Source: Saururus chinensis (lineage: Eukaryota; Streptophyta; Magnoliopsida; Piperales; Saururaceae). From it: a DNA stretch of 64,000 bases. Both the position numbers and the translations under genes were made by a program. How positions within the stretch are numbered: the first letter of the stretch is position 1; each line of letters opens with the position of its first letter. Location of the stretch: assembly GCA_035235625.1 (NCBI GenBank), contig CP141150.1:27544756-27608755 (forward strand). The letters run 5' to 3'. The notes under the pieces are model-generated. The model worked only from the letters and a program-made list of their open reading frames with translations, was not told the DNA's origin and made no database searches. Positions 45,460 to 56,519 of the stretch are shown here, one piece after another.

Positions 45460-46187
45460 CATACCTTAGAGATTCTTCAGTCAACGATAATTCTTTGAAT
45501 TCAATGGAGAATTCTTTCGAACCAGAAGAGGAGGATGAAAACTAGCTAGCTTTGAGCTACATCAAGATATGGGACCAAAAGAGGAAAAATGCACAACTTT
45601 ATGTTGAGCGATCCTTCTTCCCTTAGAGGCAATCGATCGCCTACTGCTATTTTAAGTTAGTTTCAATTGAGGACCCTTATGATTGATCGGGCCACAGACG
45701 ATCCATCGATCTTGTGAATTGATCGATTGAATCATGCAAGTTGAGACCAAGTGCAATCGATCAACCTATCAGACGATTGATTTCATTTTTTAGATAAGGC
45801 TAATTTTGTTTTGGATTGGGATTTTTGTCTCAGATTGATTTATTTTGAGTCTTTTTCGCTCCTAGGCATCTTCATTCGTGTTCTTTTATTTAGACATTTT
45901 CTAGTTTATTTTCTTTATTTTTTATTAGCTACTGCTTAGTTAGTTATAGTTGGACTTTTTTATTTACAATTATGCAATTAAGACATATAAAAACTTAGCT
46001 CTTTCATAGAAGCCATCAGTATGAGATTTTATAATTTTGAAGAAGAAAAAGAGTGAAATTCTTTGTCCATTACTTTGTCTTCTATTTTGTGTATTTACTA
46101 TTGTGAATTGCAAGTGAGAAAGGTTCTGTGTGTTTGTAGTTGTATTCACTGAGCGATGTGAGTCCCGTCGATCATATCTGTGCATCA
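45460..46187 (+). mobile_element. 3' end of a gypsy element: pol tail, polypurine tract and LTR
   Basis: A pol tail (SLNSMENSFEPEEEDEN, stop at about 45543) is followed by ctagctagctttgag and purine-rich aaaagaggaaaaatg, then an LTR from tgttgagcgat (45602) to tgcatca (46187), 586 bp. The minus-strand LTR at 56833-57410 is the same family and is preceded by the same tail and tagctagctttgag sequence, which fixes the boundaries. The LTR carries several atcgatcg palindromes at 45632-45780. No matching duplication was found at the ends. The 46188-46486 stretch that follows has no recognisable gene. Confidence 0.75.
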
Positions 46188-47039
46188 GTGATGTGAGTCC
46201 TATCCACCTCTATTCCTCCCTAATCAGCCCCAAGCGAATCCTTGGCATGATCTATGTGAGCAATAACAACGAGAAAATCATCCCTTTTGGCATGTTAATT
46301 GCTCTTCTTGTCAAGATAACCTTGCTACTTGCCACATCCGAGGTTTTTCTTTACATTTAATTGAGAATTTTGTAAATATTTTATTTTGAAATACGGATGT
46401 AAATCAAATGAAACCACAAAATTTAAAATGTGTGAAAATAATATTTGTAAATTAATTCATCACATGACAAGACCAACATTCTCAGGTGTGACGCGAAACA
46501 AAAACATAAAAGTAAAACCAAAACCTGCCATGGCCAAGGGCTTTTACAAAAAAATAAATACCTCTCAGGCATCTCTGAGTACAAGTTCTCTAACAGTCTG
46601 AAAAATGAATCATATATACATACACAAGTCCAAAAAATAATACATTCAACTCCCACCTTAAAAAATAAATGAGATCATAACACCAAAATCCACATAGCTT
46701 CACACAAGTCCTCTGTAGTAAAGGTCGAGAAAGAACAATCCACCATGGAAAATAGAGTTAACTCCAAAAAGCTATCGATCGACATGCAAAAGCTTCCGAA
46801 CGAAAGTGCTAAAAAAATAGGGTGAGTATTTTCATACTTAGTAGAAAAATACCCAGTAGGGAAAATAAATCAATGAACTTCGTAAGTTCATACATAGATG
46901 CATTTATGCAACCATACATGAAGCAAACAAAATATGAAACATAAATATAGTCTCATACACAAATCATCGTACTTGATGAACTTACACTTAGTCTTATGTC
47001 ATACTCTTACACTTACACTATGAATCAGAGTCTTACCAA

Positions 47040-47215
47040 CTTACTCGTACAATTGTACACTTACAACACACATACTCGTACAACCTTATTCGTACGAACT
47101 TACTCGTATGACCTTATTCGTACAATCTTACTCTTACGCATAAACGTACTCTTATGTCTTCCTTAGAAGCTTACAGTTACTCTGGATCTTACACATACAA
47201 CTTACTCAAAATAGA
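47040..47215. repeat. Short repeats of ttactcgtacnacctta type
   Basis: Within LTR block VI about six copies of a 22-24 bp phrase alternate ttactcgtac and cttattcgtac. The copies are imperfect. Confidence 0.7.
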
Positions 47216-47464
47216 ATACATATAACTTAATCTTACTATCGTACACATACTACCGACAATTGAAGCTCATTATAATTAATAAGCTCCAGTGTCGAAAAGG
47301 AAGGGAATGTCACTAGGGCGCCACTCTAACCTTCAAGAAGCAACTAGACGCCATGGAGTTTTCCGAAGGCAAGGCACACCTATGCTCATGGGCACAAGAT
47401 CAAACAGGTAAGAGAAAATCCATGATACTACTTACTTGAGCGCACAAATGGCCATGCTCTGGGG

Positions 47465-47605
47465 CCATACAGTGCCAACTAAGGGCGGAAAACATACAGT
47501 GTTACTCTTAGGTAGGAATTTTACAATGCTAGTCTTGGACGGAACATACAATGCCCTCTGTAGGCTGAAATTCATATAGTGCCCATGAAGGGCGGAAAAT
47601 TAGAG
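47465..47605. repeat. About 34-bp repeats of atacagtgcc...gggcggaaa type
   Basis: About four to five imperfect units run through 47465-47605: catacagtgccaactaaggg, catacagtgttactcttagg, tacaatgctagtcttggacgg, catacaatgccctctgtagg and catatagtgcccatgaaggg, each ending cggaaa or similar. It lies inside LTR block VI. Confidence 0.7.
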
Positions 47606-50600
47606 GGCTCTCAACAGAGCATCAAATGTCTGGGCCAAAATACAACACCAAGACTAAATCCCACAGGATAACACCATGGCTAGACCAGGAAGGACACTCA
47701 GTCAAATACTTATCGACTGGCTCAAACATGGAACTTAATCCATCAAAACCCTCAGTCTCAACTCACAACGTAATCAAATTAGGGTTACTTACAATTCAAG
47801 TTATACTCGAAACTACTTCTGTCTTACATTCTTTAGCCAATAAAGCTAGAATTGCACCCGTTCTGAAGCTCTAATCCACAAAAGTAATATTCTTTACTTA
47901 ACTCATCCCCCACCCTTACACTTACAGTCTTACGAATCTCAGCATGACCTTACTTAACTCGAATTTCATACTAACACTCTTACCATCAAATACTTACGGC
48001 CTTACATCTTACACCATCCGTCTTAAAATCAAATCATCTTACTTGAACTCCTCAAATGAAACCCTTTAGACCTAAATCAAATCATTAAACCCTTACTAAT
48101 TTCTTACTCATTATTCTTCTGTTATAATTCATATTACGTACATTATGAGTGTACAATTATGTTATTAATGCTCACTAACTCACAATCCCCCAAGACGCTA
48201 TGAACCTTAAGTCTTCTAAATTCCTGCGTCCTCGAAGTCTCCAACTCATTGCTCCAATATACCATCAGACTCAATCTAAATCAATCCCCCAATCTCATCA
48301 AGTCCAATCTTCGCCTGTCATTCATAAATCTTCCCTCGCATGACATACAGTTGTAATTTCTACATCATAATCCTTGAAATACCTCTTCCGCAAACTTACA
48401 ATCAAACACCCATACTCATGCCCATCGACCACACACACCATCAGCCCACAACAATGATCTGTCACACATTCTGATCACATACATATGAATCATAACAACT
48501 TACTACCATACACTTAGTCTTCACTAACATACACACAATTCACATACATAAAACATGCTCATTTAATCAACATTTATATTTCAAAGCATTAAGTTATAAA
48601 CTCCTAGCATGCTACTACACAATCAAAGCATGTTATGATAAAATTACGAGTTCAAGGTCCCCTACCTCGTAATCCATGTGAGTTTGATGGCAAGCAAACG
48701 ACGGTGGCGGCGTCGATGGCGGAATAGGCAGCCAAAAGTATCACACTGAGAGAGTTGTTGTCCCAAGGATTTTCAAAGATGATAGAATTAATCTAAGTAA
48801 AGTTAGGCTAATACTACTCGAAGCAAAAGATTAGGCACACTAAGGCGGTCAAGCACAAGGTTGTGCCACTAGAATAACAAAAGCGACCACATAATGAGGG
48901 AGACTAATTGGAGGTCGGTTGACAACTAATAACACTTGGTTAACCCAAAGACCCCAAAATCTGCTGCAAACCACATCTAGCGGCAACAATTTCACATTGT
49001 CGAAGCCTCACAAAAGGGTGGAAGGCTTGGTTGTGCACATACAGACATAGTGGAGACAGAGGAGGGCTTTAGCGGCCATATTGCCTAGCGGTGGTGTCTT
49101 TCAATCGTCACACGCCACAAAGGTGGTGCCTTCAACCTAAATAGCACATGGAACACAAGCATGCGCAGTAAAGGGGAAACCTTAGGGAAGGGTCGGTTTT
49201 CAGTGGATTATGAAGCGACTCAGGATGGTGGAAGCCGGATCCAACCACTCATGGGCAGAATCGGTTGTCAAACAACGTATACAATACCCTAAAAGGATGT
49301 TCTATCACGAAAAAGGTAGGGTTCACCAGTGGTCATTCCCTAAACACAAGTTGAGGCATTAAAGCCCGGCGTAGGTGACCGACAAAGGCAGCGATATTTC
49401 TAATCGCTACCGACAACCAAATCATTATACAGGCGGCCATGCATCAAGCACAGCTTACGATGGAAGATATGACCACGACAGTGGTCGAGCCTTCGATGGC
49501 CCGATGCTAATGGTGGACAATGTTATTCCCCTTAGAAAATTGGGATTCAGGGACTATTTATGATAAGTTTTGGGTCATGCATAACAGAAAGTGGGGGTGC
49601 AAAGGTAGGATCTGGCCAAAAGTGTTGGCCCTTGCCATCACTAGGTTGGGCCAGAGCCCATGTTGGTCCGACTTGTGGCCCAAGTCCGCGTAACATCAAG
49701 CTGGACACATTGGATTGAGTTGGAGCATGGTCCATCAGCGGCAGTCAGAGACGTACCCCAAGGTTTAGGGGCATCTGGTGTGTGCAGAAGACGTGCAGAG
49801 GAGGTCGGGAGCAGTGGCCCCTTGCTGTTATTGGGTCAAGCTGACATCCGTAGCTATCTGTGGCAGAACAACGGATCAGAGAATTGAAGAGACCCAATTT
49901 AGCTTGGATGACAGTGCGCCGAGTCGGGGCGGCAAACATGCATCGCCGAGCCACGAACGGCCAGACATGGTTGGGGGCTAGACCTGGGAAAAGGCGGGAC
50001 CTAGCAGTCGCCAGATGGTGGCAAGTCAAATGGACATCGGTTCAATGATGTCTGATGTCCGACGACAGAGAATGGACGCCACTAGAGAAAAGGGCAAGTC
50101 TTTCTCTGGCATGGGTTGGTCGGTCAAGCAAAATGGGACCGATTGGGGTAAGGGAGGCCAGACTGTGACACCTCGCCATCGTCGGCTCGAGGCACCAATC
50201 CATAGGCCGATCAATGGGTGGCGGCCGACAAGGAAAGCAATTGATAAAAAAAATCAACGGAAGAGGGAAAATTATGTCTGGATTGGCATAGAGCAGAGGA
50301 GGCCGAGGGAGGAGGCAGCGGCCGGGGTGGCACCCTTGCCATCGTCTGGCTGGGGGACGGCCAAAGGCCGGTCAATGGTGGCAGGCCACTGTTGGCACAG
50401 CCGGCGGCCGCAACACACAAAGAGAAAGAGAAAAAAATAGGGGTGACGAAAATTTTTACCTCACGGTGGTGAAGCAGGGGTGGGGAGGCTGGGACAGAAG
50501 TGTGAGGTTGTGGTCATGGCTAGGGTGGAGCTGTGGCGGCGAGCTGGAGGACATGCAGCAGGAGGCAGCAGTGTATTGGGCCCAAAAAAAAGAAAACAAG

Positions 50601-50762
50601 GCTCACCGGACCGGATGGGGAAAGAGGGAGGAAGAGGGCAGCGGGGCCAGGCCAGGGAGGCAAGGGCGGTAGTGCCGCCTTCGGCCTCACAAAGTGAAGG
50701 GGGAAGCCCCCCTTCACTATTCACTCCGTAGGGTCGGGCGCACTGAGGCGCGCCCGATCCAT

Positions 50763-50772
50763 TTTTATATAT
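50763..50772 (-). promoter_or_regulatory. TATA-like box of LTR block VI
   Basis: The minus strand reads aaatatataaaaatggatcg, about 280 bp from the LTR start, a plausible U3 promoter position for a minus-oriented LTR. Confidence 0.4.
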
Positions 50773-51048
50773 TTTTTTCTTTCTTTTCCTCTTTTTTTCC
50801 TCTTTCTTTTTTCCCATCTCTGTTCTCCTGCGTCTCGTCCTATTTTCATGCCAAAATTTTTTGTGATGCATTGAGGCCCATGGGCTACGATTAAACACCA
50901 CTCCTGACTCTTACAGTTATGAATATCGAGATCAATTAAAAATATGGATACGCCAAAGCATCTAATTTCTTTATCAGTAATATGAGCAGAAAATAACAAA
51001 ACAATGCAGAAAATAGCAAAAACATGCAGAAAAATTGAGGATGTTACA

Positions 51049-51320
51049 CTACTTCATCATAATATATGTTGAACTTTGTCTTCCTGCAATACATCTTCTT
51101 TGGCAATGGAGCGATACATTTGACTTGCTGGGCCACCAACTGATGCAGGGTGAAATTGCAAAAATACATGTGTGAATTTGATTACAGGTGTCAGGATCTT
51201 CTTCCCAATTGTTGCTCTCGAATCACTTAAATCAAAGATAACGTTCAAATAGAGGGGATAAAGAGAGAAAACAGTCTCTTCTTCTCAAATTAGAAAAGAG
51301 CAAAAAATTATCTCTTGCAT
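51049..51320 (-). other. Unassigned minus-strand open frame
   Basis: A 63-codon frame (51248-51057) reads SRATIGKKILTPVIKFTHVF and LQFHPASVGGPASQMYRSIA. I do not recognise a domain. Its composition looks coding, but there are no supporting splice signals or neighbours. It could be an exon fragment or part of the adjacent retroelement debris. Confidence 0.25.
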
Positions 51321-51329
51321 GGCTTACAT

Positions 51330-51548
51330 TTATCTATTGTCTATGACTGTAGTATTCAATTCTTAAGTCATATCTAGTATTCTTTGTGGATGTTAGCACA
51401 TATTTCTCTTGATTTAGTAGTGCTTATCATTCACAAACAGGTAGACAAATGGAGGTGGTCAAAAGATCATTGGGTAATTTATTACAAAGCTTGGTGGCTG
51501 CTAATCTTAAACCATGGGATCAACATATGTATAAAGCTGAGTTTACCC
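51330..51548 (+). pseudogene. Gypsy integrase fragment
   Basis: The plus strand reads FSSAYHSQTGRQMEVVKRSL, GNLLQSLVAANLKPWDQHMY and KAEF, the end of a gypsy integrase core including the catalytic Glu region. A stop precedes it. It breaks off where a CACTA-derived segment starts. The minus-strand integrase at 61850-62640 has the related phrase GNLFWNLVGANLKSWDQQLH. Confidence 0.8.
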
Positions 51549-51700
51549 TAAAATTAAAATTAAATTCCCCTACTCTCTCACCTCTCTTCCACAAAGTTGG
51601 GGCTCATGAACACGCGTGGGAGAGAGAAGAGGAGAAAGAGAGGGAGGGGGAGAGAGAGAGAGAGAGAGAGAGAGAGTAGGAGAGAAGAGATGATATTGAG
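51549..51700. mobile_element. CACTA core fragment with GA tract
   Basis: cctactctctcacctctctt, then gttggggctcatgaacacgc and a GA tract (51620-51676), is the same module found in the CACTA elements at 36360-36605 and 58565-58740. No CACTA terminus was seen next to it, so it is an internal fragment of an element with lost ends. Confidence 0.6.
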
Positions 51701-52049
51701 GTATGTGAAACGAGCAACAAATTTTTGGCTGAAATATATATGTGAAAAAGAAAATAATTTGATTGGCTATTCTAGTGATTGGGCGGTTGCATTGATGACA
51801 AAAGAAACACTTAACTTTATATTTTCACATTGAGAATCATAGTAATATCATGGTCATAAAAAAAATAAAACATTGTTGCTATCTCCTTCACCAAAATCGA
51901 GTATATTTCATATTCAAGTACATCATGTGAAATGGTAATTTAGTTAAATTTTTTTTTTCAAAGATCTCAAGTGTGAGCAAGCATATTCAACAACATTTTT
52001 TTGTGATAACATGTCGATCATTGTTATGACTAGAACCCAATCTTTCATT

Positions 52050-52172
52050 AAAGGACAACACACATTAAGTTGAGACACCACTACATAAGAGAATTAGTGG
52101 AGAAAGGTAAAGTTAAGTTAAAGTTTATTAAGAGCAATGATCAATTAGCCGATGTGTAACCCAAGGTAGTAA
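52050..52172 (+). pseudogene. Ty1/copia RNase H C-terminal fragment
   Basis: The plus strand reads RTTHIKLRHHYIRELVEKGK then VKLKFIKSNDQLADV and a stop. This matches the conserved end of copia pol, normally ...DQLADIFTKPL. Only this short piece survives. The 52173-52547 stretch downstream is AT-rich with no gene; an LTR might begin there, but I cannot fix one. Confidence 0.75.
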
Positions 52173-53130
52173 CAATTGAGAAATTCATTCACTTTAGAAA
52201 CTTTATGAAAATTACAAATTATGAAGGGGTATTAAAATTTAGTCAAATTAGTGGGTAACTTAGCAATTTTCATATAGTATATGGGCTTTTAGATAGTGTA
52301 ATGTCCTCTTACTTAATGCCCATTGTATGAGGGTTTTGGCTTGCTATAGTGAACCGACCGATTCACTAAAAAAATATTAAAATTTGAAAAAAACATTTTT
52401 TATTTTTGTTCTTCATCTTCCAAATAGTAAAATCTTTGATTTTTTTTATCAAAAATTTTATATTTTTGCATTTCTCCACTTTCTTTTTCATCTACTCAAA
52501 CATGTGGTGGGAGTGCTTCGCAGCTGATCTAAACACCTAAATTTCTAACATAAACTACCTTGGGCTTAAAATCTAGTAAACCGGTTTACACTTTAATGAG
52601 CCGGATTTCTAGGTCTAGGGTAATCTGTCCATCTTCTTATGTGGTCTTCACTTAAACCATTCACTATATAGAAAGAATGTGTCTATATGCACTCCGCCTT
52701 CATGAATTTATGAGTACAACGGAGTGCTGAGGGGATTATTGAGGTGCATATAAATGTATTCATATAAAAATAAGATAACCTACCATTTCTATATTATTTT
52801 TATTTTTAAGATGAGTAATTTACCATGACTTTTTTTGCCAGCCCACCACCCTTTTAACATGATCGATATTGACCGATTGTATATATTCAACAGTGGATAT
52901 TGACGCAGACAGCGAACTCATCGTCCTTATTTTTATTCATTGCTTCATAATTTTGGGATTCTTGCCACACCTATTTCAAGTTATTCAAAAAATAGGCAAA
53001 TCTTAAACACTAAACTTAATGCATCATGCTGCAATGAATTGCACATTATTTTTCATCTGTTCGCAAACAAAAGATGACTACCACAATTGTGCACGCACAT
53101 ATGAATTTACGCAGCTTCCCAAAGCCCCAC

Positions 53131-56100
53131 TTAGTACCCGTAAAGATGAGATGGAAGTCGCGGTGTTAACAGAACGTCGAAAGGGGTCACTTTGGGCATG
53201 AGCACGCCCATCCCCTCAGATATGTCAACTGGTTTGCCCCCTGGAGTCCGTATGTCGAAACCATGAAGAAGGCGAGCCACTGTTAAATGAGACACTTGAA
53301 GAGCGAATGTAATCCCAGGGCATATCCTCCTTCCAGCACCAAATGGTAACAGCTGGAAATGCTGTCCTTTCATATCCACATCCTTTTGAGTAGTGAGAAA
53401 TCTCTCTGGCCGGAACTCATTTGGTTCTTCCCAAACAGTAGGGTCACGATGAAGCTTCCACAGATTGAAGATGATCATGGTGCCTGCAGGAACGTGGTAG
53501 CCACTTATGTTGACATCTTGTATGGACTCATGGGGGATTCCAATTGGTGCAGTAGGATACAGTCGCAGTGTTTCTTTGACAACTGCTTGAAGATAAGGCA
53601 GGTTTTGTATATCTGATTCCTCCACATTTCTGTCCTTGCCTACAAGCTCATCAACTTCCTCTTGTGCCTTCTTGAGAACGTGTGGATTGTTCATTAGTAG
53701 AGCAAAGACCCATGTCATGGTTACATGTGTTGTGTCCGTGCCCGCAAGAATAAGGTTCTGCTACATGAATACAAAATATCCTACTTTTAAGTGCCTTATT
53801 TTTGGTGCACAGGCTTTGAATTTTAAGTTTTTCAAAATACCTCAATACTATGATTGAACGAACCACACCAGGCTGGAACTTTGTTTAGCTTGTAATAAAA
53901 TTTGTACTCAAATTATTTACTCCGGATATCTAAAAATAGTTTTCCAAGTTCCCATAACACATAAGGCCATAATTAAAAAAATTCTAGTAGAACTAAAAAT
54001 GAATGGAAAACAACTTCATACAGTGGATTCGCTAGTAGACTACGGAGAGGATCGTATCTACACCTCTTTTTTCTTTAAATAGCGCAAGAAATCTGAAGAA
54101 ATGGGCGTTACTGAGTTAAAATGCGGTGCTGAAAGTCTTTATCTTTAATTAATACTTACTCCATCCCACATTACTGGCTCCAAATTAGTACATTTTGAAA
54201 AATTAATAGAGATATTAATATATGACAAAGGGAGTATACCCAAGCTATCAATATTATAGGGGACATTGGTCTACCTTGTTGGGTCTTCAAAGCTCGCTAG
54301 TGTCAAATGTGAGCACATCAGACATCCTGCTGATCAAATTTCACATTTTACCCGATTGTTAGACCAGGGCAAATTGGGTTGTTAATCACTAGTCACAACT
54401 AAGTGGAGTAGTCAATGTCGGTCAGTTGTCCATGTCAACTCCGGATACTGACACCTGCTACATTATGTTTGTGTCCATCGGCCACTATCCTTAGTGGACA
54501 TGGACGCACATCAGGGGATATATATATATCACAATACTAGTAATTGAATCAAATGGAAAAAAAAGAAGACGATATAAAAGATCGGACTGGGTATATGGAT
54601 AATTAGGAACTAGGTATATGACATTGGGTACTATGTGAGTGGACACGAACGTTTGCAGACAGCTACTCCTTAATTCCCTATTAGCTAGGATGAACAGAAG
54701 CGACTTGTTGTGTTTGGGTCCTTGTTTACCGTTGATAGAAAGAATTATCTACCTTATATAAAAACGGACACAGACACATATGAACAGCTGAACGTGGACT
54801 TCCATAAACACCTGTAGTGAAAGCGCGATTGGATCCATTGGTAACGTAGACTTCCGTTACCAATTTATAAAACAGAAAACAATTAAAAGAAGAAGAAACT
54901 AAGTTCACCCTTGTGGATTAATTTTATCGCAGTACTTTTGTGTAAGAAAACCTTCCACCTAATTTTGATGAGACACAGAAAAATAAAAAATTTTGTTGTC
55001 GCAGTACTATATATGGTTTGCCTTTTTAACTGTTACCAATTTAGAAAACAGAAAACAATTAACAAAAAGAAGAAAGCAAGTGGAGAGACCAAGGGCCAGT
55101 CCTATATCACATTAAGGGGCCGTTTGGCTAACGATTTTGAGTAGAAAGAAAATAACTTTTTATTAAAATTAATTTTTAGTAAGAAAAGTAAAAATGAAAG
55201 ATGTTTGGTTAGAGTTTTATTAGATAATTTTAACAAAAAATTAAATTTCAGTTCACTTTTAATTTTTGTATATAAAATAATAAAAATATCTTCGAACATA
55301 ATTATCACACAAAATAAATAATTAGTAAAACATCTTTTCACATCATTTAAAAATAGAAATAGTTGAAATAGAATTTTAGTTGAATTAAACCAAAATGTAA
55401 TTTATGCCCGGAAAATAAATGGCCTTCTAACAAACAGAAGAGGGCAAAACAAGTACCCTCCGGTGGCAAAAAGTGCCTCTGGGCCGTAAGTAATATACTT
55501 ACAGAAGAGGGCAAAACATACCAAAGCAGTGGCCTTGATCGCCACGTCCGTTTCACAGTCGGGCAGGGGAGATTCCTCCAACGTGGACAATATCACACCC
55601 ATAAAGTCCTGATTGTCTTTCTCGCAATCAATTCTCCTCCTACGATGCGCCTCCACCCAGCTTGATGCAAGCGCGTCCATATCCTTCATCGTCCTCTTCA
55701 TGATTCTGATGTACCCACCAAGATCCAGCCACTCCAGGACGGGAAGAGCGTCAGATGGAATGACATTTCCAGTCAGGAACAGAGCTCTGTCCATGGCCTC
55801 CTTGAACTTGGCTGCCTCAGCCTCATCCTCGACCTTCTCCTCCCCGTAGTAACGCTTGCCAACCACGATCATGCATATTATGTTGAAAGTCAGGTCACAG
55901 AGGAACGTCTTCAGCTCCATCTTCAAAGGCTGCTCAGGGTTGCGCGCCCAGCTTCTATAGAGCCGGTGGATGTTCATGTTGATCTCTTCCACGCGCACAG
56001 GCTTGAGCTGCTCAAGCTGTCGTGCAGACAAAAGCTGGAGCGTGATCATTTTCTTCGCATGGCGCCAGTACTGGCCGTAAGGTGCGATCACAAGCATGGT

Positions 56101-56463
56101 TCTGTCGTAGCCAATGTGATTGCAAGCAGCCAGATCCGGGCGTGTGGCCAGCACCCCGTCATGTGTGGTGAAGCATTCCTTGGCAATGTCCCAGCTGCTG
56201 ATCACCACCACTCGCCGGAAGCCCGCCCAAATGGTGAAGATGGCCCCCCTCTTGTCAGCTAGTCGGCCCAAGGTGCGGGGGAGCGACCGGCTCAAGGCTA
56301 GTAGATGGAGATGGCCAATTACAGGCCACCTGAGTGAGGCTTCCGGCGGCTCACTCAGTTCATGCTTTCTGCTACTGCTGCTGCTAGACAACGAAGTTGA
56401 GAGCTTGAAGAAGACTGCAACAGCAACGAGAAAAAGTATGGATTGCAGCAAGACGGTCGCCAT
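53131..56463 (-). CDS. CYP82-family cytochrome P450, gene B
   Basis: Two exons on the minus strand: 56463-55522 (314 codons) and 53757-53131 (208 codons plus stop), with a phase-0 GTATGT...AG intron of 1764 bp; the product is 522 residues. It has the same architecture as gene A: anchor MATVLLQSILFLVAVAVFF, C-helix APYGQYWRHAKKM, I-helix AGTDTT, ETLRLYP, FRPERF and FGAGRRICPG. By hand count it differs from A at about 16 of 208 residues in exon 2 and about 35 of 313 in exon 1. Exchanges in or next to substrate-recognition segments include TTHVT for TTYVT (I-helix end), LYPTAPIGIP for LYPSAPIGVP (after the K-helix), and GMGVLMP for GTGLTMP (C-terminal loop). No disabling change is seen. The substrate is unknown. 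A retroelement LTR begins 370 bp upstream of its ATG. Confidence 0.95.
55116..55486. mobile_element. Copy-B-specific insertion in intron of gene B
   Basis: Copy A reads cattaagtaatttactt at this place. Copy B has ggggccgtttggctaacg and about 370 bp of AT-rich DNA before gtaagtaatatactt. The start ggggccgtttggct is typical of plant hAT or PIF/Harbinger MITEs. An inner caacaaacagaag-type word (rc ctgtttgttag) partly mirrors it, but the distal end is not a clean inverted repeat. Classification is tentative. Confidence 0.5.
55434..55518. repeat. 18-bp direct repeat beside the 5' splice site of gene B
   Basis: acagaagagggcaaaaca occurs at 55434-55451 and 55501-55518, 67 bp apart. The second copy adjoins the exon 1 donor. 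Only one gcaaaaca-type copy exists in gene A. The duplication places a near copy of the intron's first bases deeper in the intron. Confidence 0.85.
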
Positions 56464-56510
56464 GGATGTGTCCCCAGGAATGAAGGCGAATATCAGGCAG
56501 GGGAGGTGGG

Positions 56511-56519
56511 GTATTTAGG
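56511..56519 (-). promoter_or_regulatory. Candidate TATA-like box of CYP82 gene B
   Basis: The minus strand reads ccctaaatacccc about 50 bp upstream of the ATG, matching the ctaaatac word of gene A. The short leader ctggggacacatcc before the ATG is almost identical in both genes. Confidence 0.4.

Larger units (their letters stand above)
46487..51048 (-). mobile_element. Large LTR-like block VI
   Basis: In minus orientation it starts tgtaacatcctcaattttt and ends ttcgcgtcaca, the termini of many plant gypsy LTRs. Length is 4562 bp. No primer site, second LTR or retroelement domain was found inside, so a solo LTR is the best reading. The flanks (tcagg, ctact) do not match, so the ends or neighbours are rearranged. 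A GC-rich part (48680-50740) yields many overlapping open frames on both strands without domains. Two internal tandem arrays are listed separately. Confidence 0.55.

Noticed and set aside
49375-50901. Many long overlapping frames on both strands (up to 146 codons)
   Set aside because: They lie in the GC-rich LTR block VI, in several frames at once, rich in Arg/Gly/Pro, with no motif. Compositional artefacts.
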